Below are positions 1 to 12,738 of a stretch of DNA of 64,000 nt, piece by piece. The stretch is from Elmis aenea (lineage: Eukaryota; Arthropoda; Insecta; Coleoptera; Elmidae). Position numbers and translations under genes: made by a program. Under the pieces are notes generated by a model. It ran no database searches. It saw only the letters and a list, made by a program, of their open reading frames with translations, and was not told the origin of the DNA. The stretch spans positions 24,883,674-24,947,673 of the forward strand of contig OX393579.1 in the NCBI GenBank assembly GCA_947652605.1, written 5' to 3'. The stretch's first letter is position 1; every line of letters begins with the position of its first letter.

Positions 1-470
1 TCGCCGCCACAATTTTTCGCCGCATACAAGCATATCACAAATTTTATTTGTAAATGTGATTATTTTTATTTATGACGTAATTTTTACAGATTATTTTACG
101 TTTTAAGTTGTTTCTTGTATATTAATACTTCTTGTTTTAATATGATGTTTATAAATTGCTACATGAATAGCGTATGTTGTGATATTTAATCTTGTTGTTA
201 TAGTATGAATAAAAATTAAGTTAACCTAACCTAACCTGACCTGACCTAACCTAAGCTAATGTAAAATAATTTGCAAATATTATGTTATAAATAAAAACAA
301 TCAATTTACAAACAAAATTTGTGATATGCTTGTATGCGGCGAAAAATTGTGGCTGCGAAGAATTGTGTAGGCGAAGAATTGTGGGCGAAGAACTGTGGAG
401 GCGAAGAATTTTGGTCGAAGAATTGTGAGCGAAGAATTGTGGGAGAAGAATTGTGGGCGAAGAATGTTCC
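1..470. mobile_element. Fold-back element FB-1, copy A (left arm cut by window start)
   Basis: The right arm (about 320-470) is a tandem array of a 14-16 bp unit, GCGAAGAATTGTG and variants. The visible start of the left arm carries the inverted unit, CACAATTCTTCGCC-like. Both arms join an AT-rich centre through the shared word catacaagcatatcaca and its complement. A second copy lies at 51,036-51,593. The outer end is GAAGAATGTTCC at 459-470. Tandemly repeated inverted arms resemble the Foldback class of insect elements; no transposase is present. A long open frame on the minus strand across 306-662 is only the translated array. Confidence 0.75.
225..254 (+). repeat. Six telomere-like 5-bp units inside FB-1
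   Basis: The units read CCTAA, CCTAA, CCTGA, CCTGA, CCTAA, CCTAA in perfect 5-bp phase. On the other strand these are TTAGG and TCAGG. The other FB-1 copy has CCTGA, CCTAT, CTTAA, CCTAA, CCTAA at 51,431-51,455, so the array belongs to the element and not to a random interstitial site. Confidence 0.8.
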
Positions 471-2041
471 GCACACGCTATCGAAGTGATGCCGATTCGA
501 ATATTCAGTGAGTAGGTATCTCGTTTTAGCTTCCAAGGAAAACCTGTCGCATGTAGGAATTTTATATTTTGCTTTGCAAAATGTGTTATTTTGAAAACAC
601 GATCGATCCAGTAAAATGGTAATAAATCTGCGATATTCGGTACGAATAATGCGGTAAAACAATGAAAAGGGAAACGATCGATGCGGCCTTATTTTGTTTG
701 ATTAATATGGAATTTATTTGGAACTGTATGAAATGAACGACATATACGGGAAAACGATCAGTCGAGGAACAATCGATGGAGCTTCACAGTCTTTAAAACA
801 ATTTGTAAAATAAACATTTTCTTTAGCGTTATTAAGTATTTGCATCTAATCGTTAGATCAGTATGATTATTTTTCGTAAGAGAGCTAAAACAAAATCGGT
901 ACATTTTCCTACATTAACGTAAATTTTAATTAAACTTGTTTGTTTTGTCAAACCACACGAAAAGTAAATGTTTAACATACTGTAATGGTCCTAACAAAAC
1001 AAAAGTCTAATTAAGGGAAATTGAAGTGATTGTTGCTTTTTAGGAAAACATACAGATGTTCTCGTTTAATTAAGGAATTTTTTAGCATTAGGAATAACAA
1101 AGGTGCCCACGATACCCCAAATAGACTGCGAATCTCTGTATACAACTTATGTTAAAATTAATTAGGTCAACATTAAGCAAACAAAAAGTTTGCTCGTGTA
1201 ACTTTGTTCCAGTTTAATAATTTACCACACTTTGTAGCTCTTACGATAAGTAACACCACAGTGTTAAACCACGATTCTGGTAGACCCTGTACGATCAATC
1301 CAGCTTAATGTTTTTTTCGTTGTTTCGGTGCTGAAAAACTGCTCACTTGATCTTCTTTACAAACTTTTCTCAGAAAGTCACCCGATTTTTAAACTGCCGT
1401 GAAAAATACACCCTCGTACAAAAGTTACAGGGACTAATGATTCCCAGTTTTCCAACAACGTTAATATATCCAGTCGGCACTTTTATGTTCTATAGTAATC
1501 TTATCCTGCAACATCATGGTTTGCGACTTTCCTATTTAATGGTTTTTTTATCTCGATTATGACCTTTTGCGACTGCATTTTTTACAGGCCACGTAGTTCC
1601 ACAAAATTTATATTTTAACACAAATATCGCGTTTTGTAATGTACCTACATTATGTAAAATATTTAAAAAACTTGCAACATTGCATTATGTTTCTGAACAT
1701 TAGAAGGTGCTCGTAAAGTTTTTTGTTTTTTGATAAAGTGCTGTAGTTACATAATTCTGAGTTGTTCATGTGCTTGTTATATTTATTTAAAGTGATGATG
1801 TAAGATATTGTATATGTGCAGGTTTAAAATGTTACGTCTATAATGATCACAGCAATGCCAAACAATTGATCATATGCCAGGCCGGCATAATGTCACTGTC
1901 GCCAGAAATATTTCAAGAAGTATTGTTGTTACTCACATAAACATATGCTGTGTTCTTATCTGTATAAAACAAAGTGTTTATCGTTGTAATTACTAAAGCC
2001 ACTAATGGATAATTTTATGAAGTTTTAAGAGCTTACATATA
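471..2041. other. AT-rich stretch, nothing recognised
   Basis: There is no reading frame with recognisable homology, no RNA gene and no clear repeat boundary. Short open frames here have no coding features. Confidence 0.6.
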
Positions 2042-2400
2042 CAGGGTGAATGACAATTATCTACATGTGTTGTATGGGTAACTTTGTTATTATCAGCAAA
2101 GGCAGAATATAAGACGAATTTAATGCCATTTTGACACTTGACCCTTCCCCTTAACTTTTTTTAATATTTGAAAAAACTAAAAACACGATTTTTAACGTTA
2201 AATAAACCTACATTAAAGTCAAAAATGTCAAATGATTCCTGTAGATATTTTTACGAAGTATTAGAAAGGAATATCTAAAAAGTCATAGCACACTTGATTT
2301 TTGAGATATAAGTCAAACTTGACTTTTTTTAAATGACAACCATAGTGGGCCATGGGTTCATTAAAATAAGAGTTTTTTCTTGTTTTATTGATGGATGGTT
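2042..2400. mobile_element. Single end of a CAGGGTG fold-back
   Basis: TA followed by CAGGGTGAATGAC opens at 2,042. At about 2,314-2,360 comes the subterminal module shared by this superfamily (a T-run, AAATGACAACC, then GGGCCATGG). No matching right end is visible, so the copy is truncated or decayed. Confidence 0.55.
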
Positions 2401-3168
2401 GTTAGATTTATCTTTAAAAATAAATAAGTTTTTACAATATTATTGTTTTTGTTAGGTATAATCAAAGTGGTCATTGAAAAGAAAATACAAAACATTACAT
2501 TACATAAATAAACTAGCTTTACTTAATTAAACATAAAAATTTTAAACTTAAATAATTGAAGGAATTTCATAATAAGTTATTATTTTTCACTTACTAAGTG
2601 TACTTAGTGTAGCTGTAGAGTAATACAATAATACATGGTATTTATCTTTTATTGTAAACAGTTTTTTAATTAGTGATATACATAAGAACATAATAAAATA
2701 AATTAAACAAACAAGTTTTTAAAAGGTTTAATTTATGTACAGCTAACGTATTATTGATGTATTATTACTGAATAAATTGTGATTCATCTTTAATGAAGTT
2801 TTATTTGTTAGCATTCGTTTTCTTGTGTTTATTTTCATACATCTATCAAAATCAACACCAATCAATATCTATTAATTAATTTTTTTTATATTGTTATTCA
2901 AATTAAGTTGAATTACATTACTTGCAGTTATAGATAACACAAAAAAGATACTATCTAACCACAAAATCAAGCATGTGTCAATAACTGTTTTTATTGGATT
3001 AGGAAGATTAAATTATTTTTTTAATTTTTTATTTATGTTATAACCAATAAACGTTTTAAATCGTTTCGCTATTGTGTAACATTATTTATTATTTGTATTA
3101 GTCACATAACGTTATTAATAACATTAAAAAAATGAATCGTTATGTTTAGTTACGTGAATAATGATATA
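2401..3168. other. AT-rich stretch, nothing recognised
   Basis: No gene, RNA or bounded repeat is seen. Confidence 0.55.
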
Positions 3169-3935
3169 CAGGGTGGTCCACATAGAAGGGCCACTATTGG
3201 AATCTCGTTAACGTTAAGATCTATAAAGACGTTTAAATTAGACAAATTTTTCCTAATTTGAGACTTATTCACTTGTGCTGTAATGTTAAAAAAAAGTTAC
3301 ACGGCACGCTAGATAATAAACAAAATTCAAAATAAGCTTTTTCTTTAAATCGTTAATAACTCGGCTTTACTTGATGGTACGCAATATTTTTGGGAAAAAA
3401 AGTTGTAGACTTTTTTACGCACTGTAAAATGAAGTCATTTATTTTAATATTATTTAAATTTATGGCACTCTATAGCTTCATAGGGACTTTTTAATGAATT
3501 TTATTTGTTTTGAGCCTAAATATCAACATTAATACATTGAACCTTATATTATTGAAAAGAGGAAATAAAAACGCTTTCTTATAAGGTCATAGCCAACTAT
3601 GATTTGCGTTTAAGAAAATGCAAGTTTGTAATTTATCTAAGAATTTAGCAATATTGAAACAAATGAATGTTTTTATTTTACAGGGCGTAAAAAATCTACT
3701 GTTCTCCAAAAAAAAAAGCTTTTGTACCATCAACTAACTATAAACGATTTGTAAACGATATAAAGTGCCTATTTTGATTTTTGTTTATTATCTAGCGTGC
3801 CATGGAACTTTTGTAAAACATTAAAGCATCTCAGAATAGGTCTCAGAAAGGAAAACAATTTGTCTTATTTAAACCTCTTTGTAGCTCTTACCGTTTACGA
3901 GATCTAGTGACCCTTCTATGCGGACCATTTTATTG
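3169..3935. mobile_element. CAGGGTG fold-back, GGTCCACATAGAAGGG family, copy 1
   Basis: The left end reads CAGGGTGGTCCACATAGAAG after TA. The right end is the complement, ending GACCCTTCTATGCGGACC, with a mutated terminus before TA at 3,936-3,937. The inverted arms run for about 300 bp each, with subterminal motifs (CACGCTAGATAATAAAC and its complement) that recur in the larger relative at 30,982-32,856. No coding capacity. It is 767 bp, typical of a non-autonomous inverted-repeat element. Confidence 0.8.
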
Positions 3936-5049
3936 TATATCATTATGAAAATAAATATAATTTGTAACTCTGAAATTATATTTGGGATCTTTAAAGCGTA
4001 AGTTTTGATAAATAGTAGAAAATTACCTTATGGTATTTTATTTTAATTTTTATATTTGAAATACAAAGTATAGAGTAATAAAAAATAACGTTGCAAAATA
4101 ACCTTTTATGAAACGTTATTATTATTATAACGTTATATAACGTTATTAAAATATCGTTACGTTATTGTATTAATAATTATAGTTGAATCGTTATTTTCAA
4201 CCCTGGTTATAATATTCTATATTATTTATTACTTATAAAATTTGTTTATTTGCCTTGAAAAGCATCTATTTTGTCATGCAAAACTATTTTCTTATGTGTG
4301 TAGTAATAGCAAGATTATATTTTTAAACAAAAAATATTTTCTTATCTGATTTTCTTCTATTTTGAGTTTAAAGGCTTTTTTAAAGCTTTGCATCACCACT
4401 AGTGGAAAATTGATATCGACGAAGCTGTAAGACTATTAAAAAGCACACACACACACACATTGAATAGGCAGTTATTTTTAAGTAAACACAAAATTACAAA
4501 TAAAACAAATCAGTTACAAAAAACTGAATATTTGCAAACAGTAATTCTAAGTGCAATGTTTTTTATTGGAATATTAACTTAAAAAAGTCTAGTGAGATTT
4601 CATGATTTTTCTAGAAAATGAAATATCGAATTTATAAAGTACTATAAGAAAGTTAATTAGCGGCACAAATATTATTCCTACCCTTCATCGTACAGTTGAG
4701 TAAAGAAACAGTTGTTATGAAGTGGAATAAATACGTTGCTGTATTTGATCATAATTATGTTTGTAATTACAATGTAGCCAGACTAGCTGTTGGTGGTAAA
4801 GAACAATTTGCTAGCGCTTAAGTGGTGGCGTTTTAAAAACGATCATAAAAACTTATTGTTGGGAAATAAATGCGTTGCAAAAGTACTAGATTACGCTGAC
4901 AAATTGGTGATATTATATTTTAATGCGCTTAAGTTTTAACAAATTAACGACATTTAGTTGAACAAGTCTAAACTTGGGTTTTTATTAATCGCAGTGTAAT
5001 GTTATCACTAAATTTTTAAATACACAGTATCTCAGTAAAAACTAAGCTT
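3936..5049. other. AT-rich stretch with a short (AC)n microsatellite
   Basis: A dinucleotide AC run lies at 4,444-4,459. Apart from it nothing was recognised. Confidence 0.55.
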
Positions 5050-5829
5050 TAAAATTTCTGTTCGCCGACGACCAAATAATTTTGGCAGAAGATAAACAGG
5101 ATGCTGTATACATGATAAAAAAATTAATAGAAGAATTTGACAAGTGGGGTTTGGATATTGATGTTAAAAAAACGATTGTATGGTAATTGGAAGTACTGGT
5201 AAAGACATTTTGTAGGTTACCACAAAACGAAGTATAAAAATTGTCGATTAATACAAATATCTAGGGGTAACCTTACATTTAAATGTAAGGTATACCTACC
5301 AAAGACATTTTAAATAAATTAGGAAAAGAAGAGCAACAACAAATAAATTCACTATTATGAAGCAAACTACCTTGAAAACCAAAAATCATATATTTAAATA
5401 TTTTATATAAAGCTGTGCTTTATACCGAGCGGAGGTGTGGAGTGAAACATGTCAAAATATTTAGAAGACAAATTACGAGCAATGGAAATAAATTTCTGAA
5501 GTAGGTTTTGCCAACTAACGATTATGGACAAAATAAGAAACGAGGTCTTACGGGAAAGAGTAGATGCATAAAGAGTCTGACCAATATAATTGAAGAACAG
5601 CTGATTTGGTACGGTCACCTAAACAAAATGCCTGCATATAGAATCCCTCATTAAACACAGACATGAAATTTATCTAGAAGGAAGAACGAAAAAGAGATGG
5701 ATAGATGGACTGAAAATAGCAATAAACAAAAGAAACCTAACGAATAATAACTGTGAGGATATGAGGGAATGGCGTTTAGGGTGCGATAGATGGCCAGCTG
5801 TATGAAAAGCCGCTATTATTATTATTATT
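5050..5829 (+). pseudogene. RTE-type LINE reverse transcriptase, 3' fragment
   Basis: A decayed copy of the C-terminal half of an RTE-like reverse transcriptase. The catalytic motif LFADDQIILAED begins at 5,058, followed by YMIKKLIEEFDKWGLDI, a YLGVTL motif near 5,258, and a degraded LIWYGHL near 5,604. WYGHL is typical of the region after the RT domain in insect RTE elements. Several stop codons and frameshifts break the frame. The copy ends in a trinucleotide (TAT)n tail at 5,814-5,829 instead of poly(A). The 5' part is missing, as usual for truncated LINE insertions. Confidence 0.75.
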
Positions 5830-7443
5830 GACATAAAAACTTTTAAAAAACAAACAGGTATCTGCGGTAAATGTGTAGTTAGGAAATTAAATTTTTTATT
5901 TTATTAAATGGAAAATTTCTGATCAATTTATTTTTGGTTTTTATCTAATAAACTAATTATTTAGCAAAAAAAAATTATTTTTTCGTATTGTTTTGTATTT
6001 TTTCTCGCTTGCAATGTACTTTTCTTTTGTGGAAAATAGTTTTTTTGTCATTCAAATATCGTTTTTGCCGTAGCAAAACCCTATTCTGTCGGTATATTTG
6101 CGTGTGGTGCAGGTGTTGACATTATCTTTATAGTATAAAGGAGTCGTAAAACATAATTACTACAATCTAGGACACCCTAAATTTTACTTAAGTATGTTTC
6201 GTATTTATATTATGTGACGTCTTATAAAATATTAATTAACATATTTAATGACAATTTCTAATTTTTTTATATACTCCTATATTTTTTTGTTGTGTATTTA
6301 ACTTTTTTCAACACTTACACTCTTACAGAAGTTCAAAAGATTGCAAGTAAAAATACAAAGAAAAAGTGCCTAATAATTCATTCTGTGTGTGTGGTTATAA
6401 GCGTGTGGGTAGAAATGTTGTGTGGTAAAATTATACGGAATAATACAGAATTCCTAGCTGTTCCTGTTGTATTTCCGCCACCGATAATCACAGAAATGCG
6501 TGTTCAGCTATATTTCAAGAATTTCTTGTTCAAAAACCAATTCTTTTAAGTCAGTTAACTTTGAGCTTTTGTGTTTATGTTTATAAATTAACTACTAGAA
6601 GCAGGGTTGTACTAACTTTACAGGCGAATTACAATTATCGACCTACGAGCATATTAGGTTAAGTAATTTAAAAAGGTTTCAAAATAGTGCCAACAGAAAA
6701 TTGACCATGCTCAGTGAAAAGAGCGTGTTTCTAAGAATCGCTACTTTGCTTCTGACCCTTTGAATACATGAGTAGTAGACTGATATAGACGAGGTTGCTT
6801 CTGTCATACGTTCATACACAAATAGGTCACATGAATCTGCAGTAATCCCTTGCCGACAATCGTTGGAACAAATACGAATGCAATTGGAAATTTCTGTTAA
6901 GGCAGGGGAACTAATTGAAACTGCAATCGTCGGCTGTGCATTAATCAAGGACTGAGAATGACAAAGATACATCTTTCTATTGGTTATTACATTTAATAAA
7001 AACTGCAACTAAACCAACTCTATACTTCATATTCCAAACTTGTGTGTTTGATTTTTGTACATGCTGCAATAGTAAATTCATTTGAAAAGTGTATCTTTGA
7101 TTAAATTTGTGCCGCTTCGGGCATTCTACTTATTCTCATGTTTGTAAATAGCGTAAATGACATAAATATGTCAGCATTCCGTTAAGGACATACACACACA
7201 TACAGCTACAGCGTTCTTGAAAAATTTGTTTAAAATAATCATTTTTTTTTTACCATTATCTCGGGATCTTGATGAAAAAGAAGCTCTGAAATGTATTAAA
7301 ATTTTAAAAATATAAAGTAGTTTTTTTATAAAAATTAAATCAAAATTGTGTTTTAGATATTAAAATTTGTAGAAAAATGTTACAAAATTTATTGTAGACC
7401 CCTAACCAGGACTCTATTTATGCTTAAATAGAATAAATCTATA
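5830..7443. other. No recognised gene; one coding-like stretch at 6,782-6,955
   Basis: The plus strand is open for 57 codons from 6,782 (DIDEVASVIRSYTNRSHE and onward) to a stop at 6,953-6,955. Base composition there is less AT-rich than its surroundings. I do not recognise the peptide. It may be an old exon or transposon remnant. The rest is AT-rich. Confidence 0.3.
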
Positions 7444-7741
7444 CCGGGTGATTCAGTTTGACTGTAGTACCCCTATACAACGATTTTTTGAAAAATAATA
7501 AATAACATTTAAACTCATTTTTCTTAAAAAATGTCCGATGTATGCTTATTCTTTTAATGCATTAACGGATTTAAAATTGAATGTTTTATTAGAATCAATA
7601 AAAAGTGCAGCATGTTATTTCAAAAAACAGTTGACTATCGTCAGTCTGACATATTTCATCGTAGAAAAAACATTTGAACGTCATTCCTCCTCTTAAAATA
7701 ATAAAGTTATTGAGATGCGACAGCCAAACTGAATCACCCGG
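7444..7741. mobile_element. CCGGGTG inverted-repeat MITE, 298 bp
   Basis: The termini form a perfect 17-bp inverted repeat, CCGGGTGATTCAGTTTG and its complement, directly flanked by TA on both sides (7,442-7,443 and 7,742-7,743). It has no coding capacity. The terminus is a one-base variant of the CAGGGTG end used elsewhere in the window. Confidence 0.85.
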
Positions 7742-8029
7742 TATATCTATTCTCATTTTTTGTAATTTACTAGTAAAATTAACGTAAAAACTATAACACC
7801 CTATCCTATACATTGTTTCTTACTTGAGAACGCGGTTTGGTAGTGCATGGACCAGAGAAACGTAGATCAACGGGTTGTTTTTTAATAAAAGGAAAAAAGG
7901 ATTTATTTGTCAAAATATTCAAATTTTTTAACAAAATTCATTTTCGTTTATATGACTATATTGTGACTTTTGGTCAAAATTAAATAAGGTTTGTCTCAGG
8001 AAGGCTATGTATGATGCGATAAACGACGT

Positions 8030-8320
8030 GTATGCGCAGTTTTCCAGCAGTCTCTGATAGTCTATCGGACGGTTAGACGGCTGTTCTAGCAGTTTTCAAA
8101 TCAATTGACGAACTAGTTTGTGGACGATAAAAGCAGTAAATGAACGAAGCCAAGAACTAGCGCTGGATTGTTAGACGCATGCGCTGGTTACAACTAACGT
8201 GGTACCTGATAGTTTCTTAAAGTAATTCACTTGCGATGATGAAATTTTTATCAACCCAATAGACTCAGATATCATTCATAGTTAAACATGTCGTTAAAGT
8301 GTTATATACATATAGGTATG
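8030..8320. repeat. Relic of a GTTCC-family inverted-repeat element
   Basis: It shares words with the copies at 13,393-14,243 and 46,112-46,485: a TCTCTGATAG...CGGACGGTTAG...GGCTGTTC block, AGACGCATGCGCTG, and an AATAGAC...TCATT block. The termini are eroded, so the limits are approximate. Confidence 0.5.
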
Positions 8321-11012
8321 TTTTATCATCTTTCTAGTTATGTGAACGTTTCCATCCTTTCAGTAGACAAGGATTTTTAGAAAACATTTTATGATACATT
8401 TTTATTTGTAAAGTAACTAACTCAAAGTATATAGCGACAATAATATTAAATAAGGTAATGTAATCGATTGTGATAAACTGACAGATAAAAAAAGTTTTTA
8501 TTTTTTCTTACTCGTGCCAAAAGGAAGGTACCTACATGTATCTATAATATTATATTACACATGTCATTCTGCGTAAATATTCGTTGTTTTTTTTTGCATT
8601 TATATCAAAGACAGTAACATACACATTTAACAAATATTACTAGTTTTGTTATAAAAATCGATTTAAGGATAGCGTTAAAACGTGATTAATAGTTAGATCT
8701 AAAACATTTGTGAAATTGACATTTTTGGTAAAACATCTTTAATTGTAGTGTGTCTAGATACTTGAGCAATTTGTTAAAAGGATTACACAGTTTCTAAACG
8801 ACCGTATCCCAATACCTTCTCCATAACATCTTTCGACATTGTTAAATTCAGCGATACGTTCGGCGTCACAAAAACAGCGTTTCGTGTAAGGACGAACATC
8901 GTTAGGCGCTTGTTTCTAATAAAAAATTACACTGATACTATATTGTTTTCATGGCACGCTACCATTTCATGAAGTTTTTGCTTTCATGACGCTAAACATC
9001 TTGCTTAATATTGATCATAAGGTAATTATGATTAGTGATTTTTTTAATAGTGAAAAGTAAGGTGTAGATACAAGCTGTGAAGCTAATTTTAATAAATATT
9101 TTGAAGTTATATATTGCATAAAATTTATTTTATTAACATGTATATTTGCACTTTTGATATCTATATTTTTGGTCAACATAAACATTAAGTTTTATTTTCT
9201 AACAAAATAAAACGTAGATAAAATTTAAAGTCTTACTTTTATTGTTAAAGTTTTAAGTGGTTGTATGTGTATTTATGGCGCAATGAAACAGTAACCTCAA
9301 CCTTAATTTTTCATTTAGCGTAAATAATAATTAGTTTTTTAGAGATCGTTTTTATTAAATATAATATAATGTCATTTTGGATGTATTAATTCTTAATTTA
9401 GCAAGTTTATTAATATCTCGACATTTTTTTTTTAATTGTGAGCACGCACAATTTTATTTTCCTGACTGAATAAAATCCTCTGGGCATAATTAAACATAAA
9501 GTTTATTGTCTGGGGTGGTATCACTTACTTAAGAGGCGCAAATTGGTAATGTAAAAATTTTGCTGGAAGTTCCGACTGCTGTAGGCAACAATTATAGTTT
9601 GCCAATAGGACACTAGAGAATTTTGGTGTTATCTTGAGCTGCAGAAGCATTTGACGATCTCAGAGCAACTCTGAAGTATCAAAATTCGGCCTGTAATTTT
9701 TGGTGAAATGAAGGGAAACTTTTAATTCGTCTTTGCATAAAACATTTTCTTTTGTAGCTTATCTTTTGGTGTTATTTGAATGATTTAAATGGTATTTGCC
9801 TTATCCAATTTGTCCAATTTTGAGTACATCGTAAATTTGAAAATTCCAAATTTATAGATATTGAAGCTGCAATATGAAACTAAACTCATTTTAGTACGAA
9901 AACCTTTGTAAACTGATCAGCAGGACCTTTGATTCTACGTTAATTTATGTAAGTTATGCAAAATATAATTAATACTGTTAGGTACATTTAGGTAAAAGTT
10001 AATTCGAAGACGATGTAAATAAAAGTTTCTTTCGATTCTTCTCTTCAGTTTTAAACCAATACCACTTGCATTTTATACAAGCTTTTTGGACGAGTAATTT
10101 TCCGTAAATCATTAATATTTCAAACTACATGTTTGTCCTTAATTTTTTACAAAATCGTGTTCAGAAACATAGAATTTATTTTTTGTACGAATATTTTTTG
10201 CATATTTATTATCGTCAAGCTATATGATCGAATTTAAGATTGCACTTAATTTGTACACTAATACGAAGGAAGATTATGAGGCAGCATTTGTTTGAACGTA
10301 AAGTGTAAATGACGGGTAACTTATAGGTACGCCAAGCATTTATACCACAGACGTTCGAAATTCATGTCCAGGTAACAAAATAATTTTATTGAAATAAGAA
10401 AAATTGCAAATTTGATGTAATAGATAAAAAGACATGCAATATTTTTTATTAACAATCAGTTATTGTAAAGAGTATTGCGTAAGAATTAGAAGCTGATTAT
10501 TTAATTATACCGGTATCTGTTATCAAAAATGACATTATCTGTAGTAAATGCCAATCCTAATCAAAAATTTATATATGACGAAAATTTTCATTCGTTTTTT
10601 TTTTAATTAGGTAGTAGTAGCTCATGAAGTACCTACTATTTTTAATACTAAGCTTTATTCAAGGAACAACTTGTTATTTTTATTAAGCAGCTAATTACTA
10701 CAAAAACAAATTAAACTGTGCTTAATTGCGACAAAAAATGTTTTTGTTGACACTTATAACAAAAATTTAATCAATTCGTCTTTTGTTGTGTCAGTGTGAA
10801 AAAATAATGCAATAAATAAGTAGTTCAATACAAAATTTAAAACTATCGACATCAATTAATCAATCAACTTTTACCACAGTATTATTTTTTTGTTTTTAAA
10901 GAGTATGATGTTGTGCTCAAACTTGTATGTTTTTGAAAAAAAAGCAGAATGAACTTATAAAAATAACACAGTGACAACAAGTTTCGAAGTAGAGCTAACT
11001 GGAAATGATGTA
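8321..11012. other. AT-rich stretch, nothing recognised
   Basis: A slightly less AT-rich patch at about 9,535-9,720 shows no identifiable peptide in any frame. No RNA gene or bounded element was found. Confidence 0.5.
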
Positions 11013-11150
11013 CAGGTAAGATCAAATTCGAATGTTTTCCGGAGTATCTCGGTTACCATAATAGTTAGAGAAAATCTGATATCGGCCTCTTGGATTATTT
11101 TTTTGAGATCACCTGTGCTATCATATATTTAATATCACTTTCCAATTAAG
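11013..11150. mobile_element. Single end of a CAGG(G)TG element, same family as 41,438
   Basis: After TA the sequence reads CAGGTAAGATCAAATTCG. It then follows the 41,438 copy (TTTTCCGGAGTATCTCGG, TAATAGTTAG, ATCACTTTCCA) for about 140 bp. The right end was not found. Confidence 0.6.
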
Positions 11151-11253
11151 CATTAAAAATGAAAAAAGAAATTGTACCATTATTGAAAATTTACTGAAAC
11201 CTCTTTACTTATAAAAATATAACTAAATGTTATAATAGTTATTTACATAACAA

Positions 11254-11338
11254 GTCCGGAAAGTGGTACATTACTGGACGAGTAGGCAGTTCTGGGACGA
11301 GCCGTAGGCGAGTCCCAGAAGCATACGAGTCCAGTAAA
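11254..11338. repeat. Dyad cluster left of the recombinase gene
   Basis: TTACTGGACGAGT at the left is mirrored by ACGAGTCCAGTAAAG at the right. Between them TCTGGGACGAG is mirrored by GCGAGTCCCAGA around a CCGTAG centre. The half-site TTACTGGAC resembles the TTTACCGGAC half-sites at 12,739-12,810, so these may be recombinase contact sites (inference). Confidence 0.5.
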
Positions 11339-11488
11339 GACACTTTACGGCTGTGTTACGTACAATATTTTTTCTGCGTCCGTAAATGACCCAAAAATAA
11401 AGTATACAAAAAGTTATTTATTTATTTCGTAACTATAATAAAGATAAAAAATTTAAAAAATATCCGTTTTTATCATAGAAACAAAAAA

Positions 11489-12635
11489 TTATTTATAAAC
11501 ATTATGAATATTTATATTAAATGTACAGTCATGAACATCGGTTATGTGAACTGATGATGCCCCTGCGAAGCTAGGAATTGTGAAGTTTGTAGAATTGCTA
11601 GCACAATTAATTTCATCCATACTTTGGGTAGTAGGTACCTGCTCTGCTTTTTTCTGCTTTTTGAATTTTGTTCGCTTTATCAAGCTTACTTTGTACTGAA
11701 TCTTCTAAATAACCTTCTGCCAATGTGGATGATTTCCATCCTTCGTGTCTTTTAAGGTTGGTGATATCTCCACCACCATCAACTAATAACGTTGCCGAAG
11801 TTCGGCGGAAGCAGTGACCAGTAGTAAATTGGTTTGTATGTAACAACCCTAGATATGCTGCTATCTTGCAAGGAGCCTTTGCTATAGTATGCACACCTAC
11901 TGGTAGACTTCTACATTTGTCATTTTTATAAAAAATAAATAGTCGCTGATGTGTGATATGAGATGGCCGCAAGGCTAGATATTTTCTATATAATTTTATG
12001 TTAGTTTCATCGATAACGATAAAAGTTCTTTGAATATTTGTTTTCGTGTTTGGAATGTTTATCACCAGCATCGCATTCTTGTCTGCTATGTTGTCTAATG
12101 TGATTTTAGCTAATTCTTCACAGCGACATGCACCTGACACCAATTATTAGCAAAACCTATGAAATATAACCATTATATAAAATTAGTAATACCGAATACC
12201 TATTATAAAATATACCTTTATCATTAAATATTCATTATCAGGTGCTTCTAATAAAAATTTATCAACTTCTTGCCGGCTCAAAACTTTGGACTTTTTTGCT
12301 GCATAACCAGTAGATTTTTTCTTCAGAAAAGCTATCACTTTAAAATATTTGCTGATATCAATATTTTTCTTGATGATAAGCATCGCTTTGATCATTGAAT
12401 ATAAACTCCACAGACTCGATGCTTTCAGTTTATTAGATTTTGTAGATAAATATGCCAATAAAACATCTTCGCTAATTGCTTTCACGTTCTTCTCATCACA
12501 CCAGTTCGCAAATAATGTGTATGTTTTCTCGTATCGTACCCTTGATTTTTCTGGTAAGAGATCGTTAGTGGCAGCCGTAGCCGCATTACTGATTTCAGGC
12601 GGTATATTTTCACATTCACTGTCTTCACTATCCAT
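11489..12635 (-). pseudogene. Tyrosine recombinase, Crypton-like, two exons, frameshifted
   Basis: The start is the ATG at 12,633-12,635 (MDSEDSECENIPPE). Exon 1 (140 codons, to 12,216) has an N-terminal SAM-like core-binding region (RYEKTYTLFANWCDEKN, then a run of lysine-rich helices). A 59-nt GT-AG intron separates it from VLLIIG. The catalytic domain follows: first arginine in SGACRCEEL, a beta-strand lysine in NTKTNIQRTF, HCFRRTSATLL giving H-x-x-R, KRHEGWKS giving the second histidine, and AEGYLED with the likely nucleophile tyrosine. All key residues are present. One base is missing between VLLIIG and SGACRC, and a second frameshift in an A-run near 11,650 separates the core from a C-terminal tail (SFAGASSVHI, CTFNINIHNVYK) ending at 11,489. 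The damage is light, so the copy is young or the shifts are sequence errors. Confidence 0.75.
12157..12215 (-). other. Predicted 59-nt intron in the recombinase gene
   Basis: On the minus strand the sequence runs from AAAG|GTATAT to TTTCATAG|GTTTTG, with a branch-like TTACTAAT inside. The read-through frame hits stops, whereas removing the segment joins NEYLMIK to VLLIIG, the expected hydrophobic strand before the first catalytic arginine. Confidence 0.65.
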
Positions 12636-12738
12636 GTTTAAACAGCAATTGCAATAATAAATACGTGAAAATACGTTTTTTGTTAAAACGATTTTCGTAT
12701 GACAGTAAAATCAACAAAACAACATGGCAACCAGCTAT

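Noticed and set aside
1..470. Spaced short repeats resembling a CRISPR array
   Set aside because: The units are contiguous tandem copies without unique spacers, mirrored in a fold-back, in a eukaryotic genome.
306..662. 118-codon open frame on the minus strand
   Set aside because: It is the translated tandem array of FB-1; the repetitive peptide follows the DNA repeat unit.
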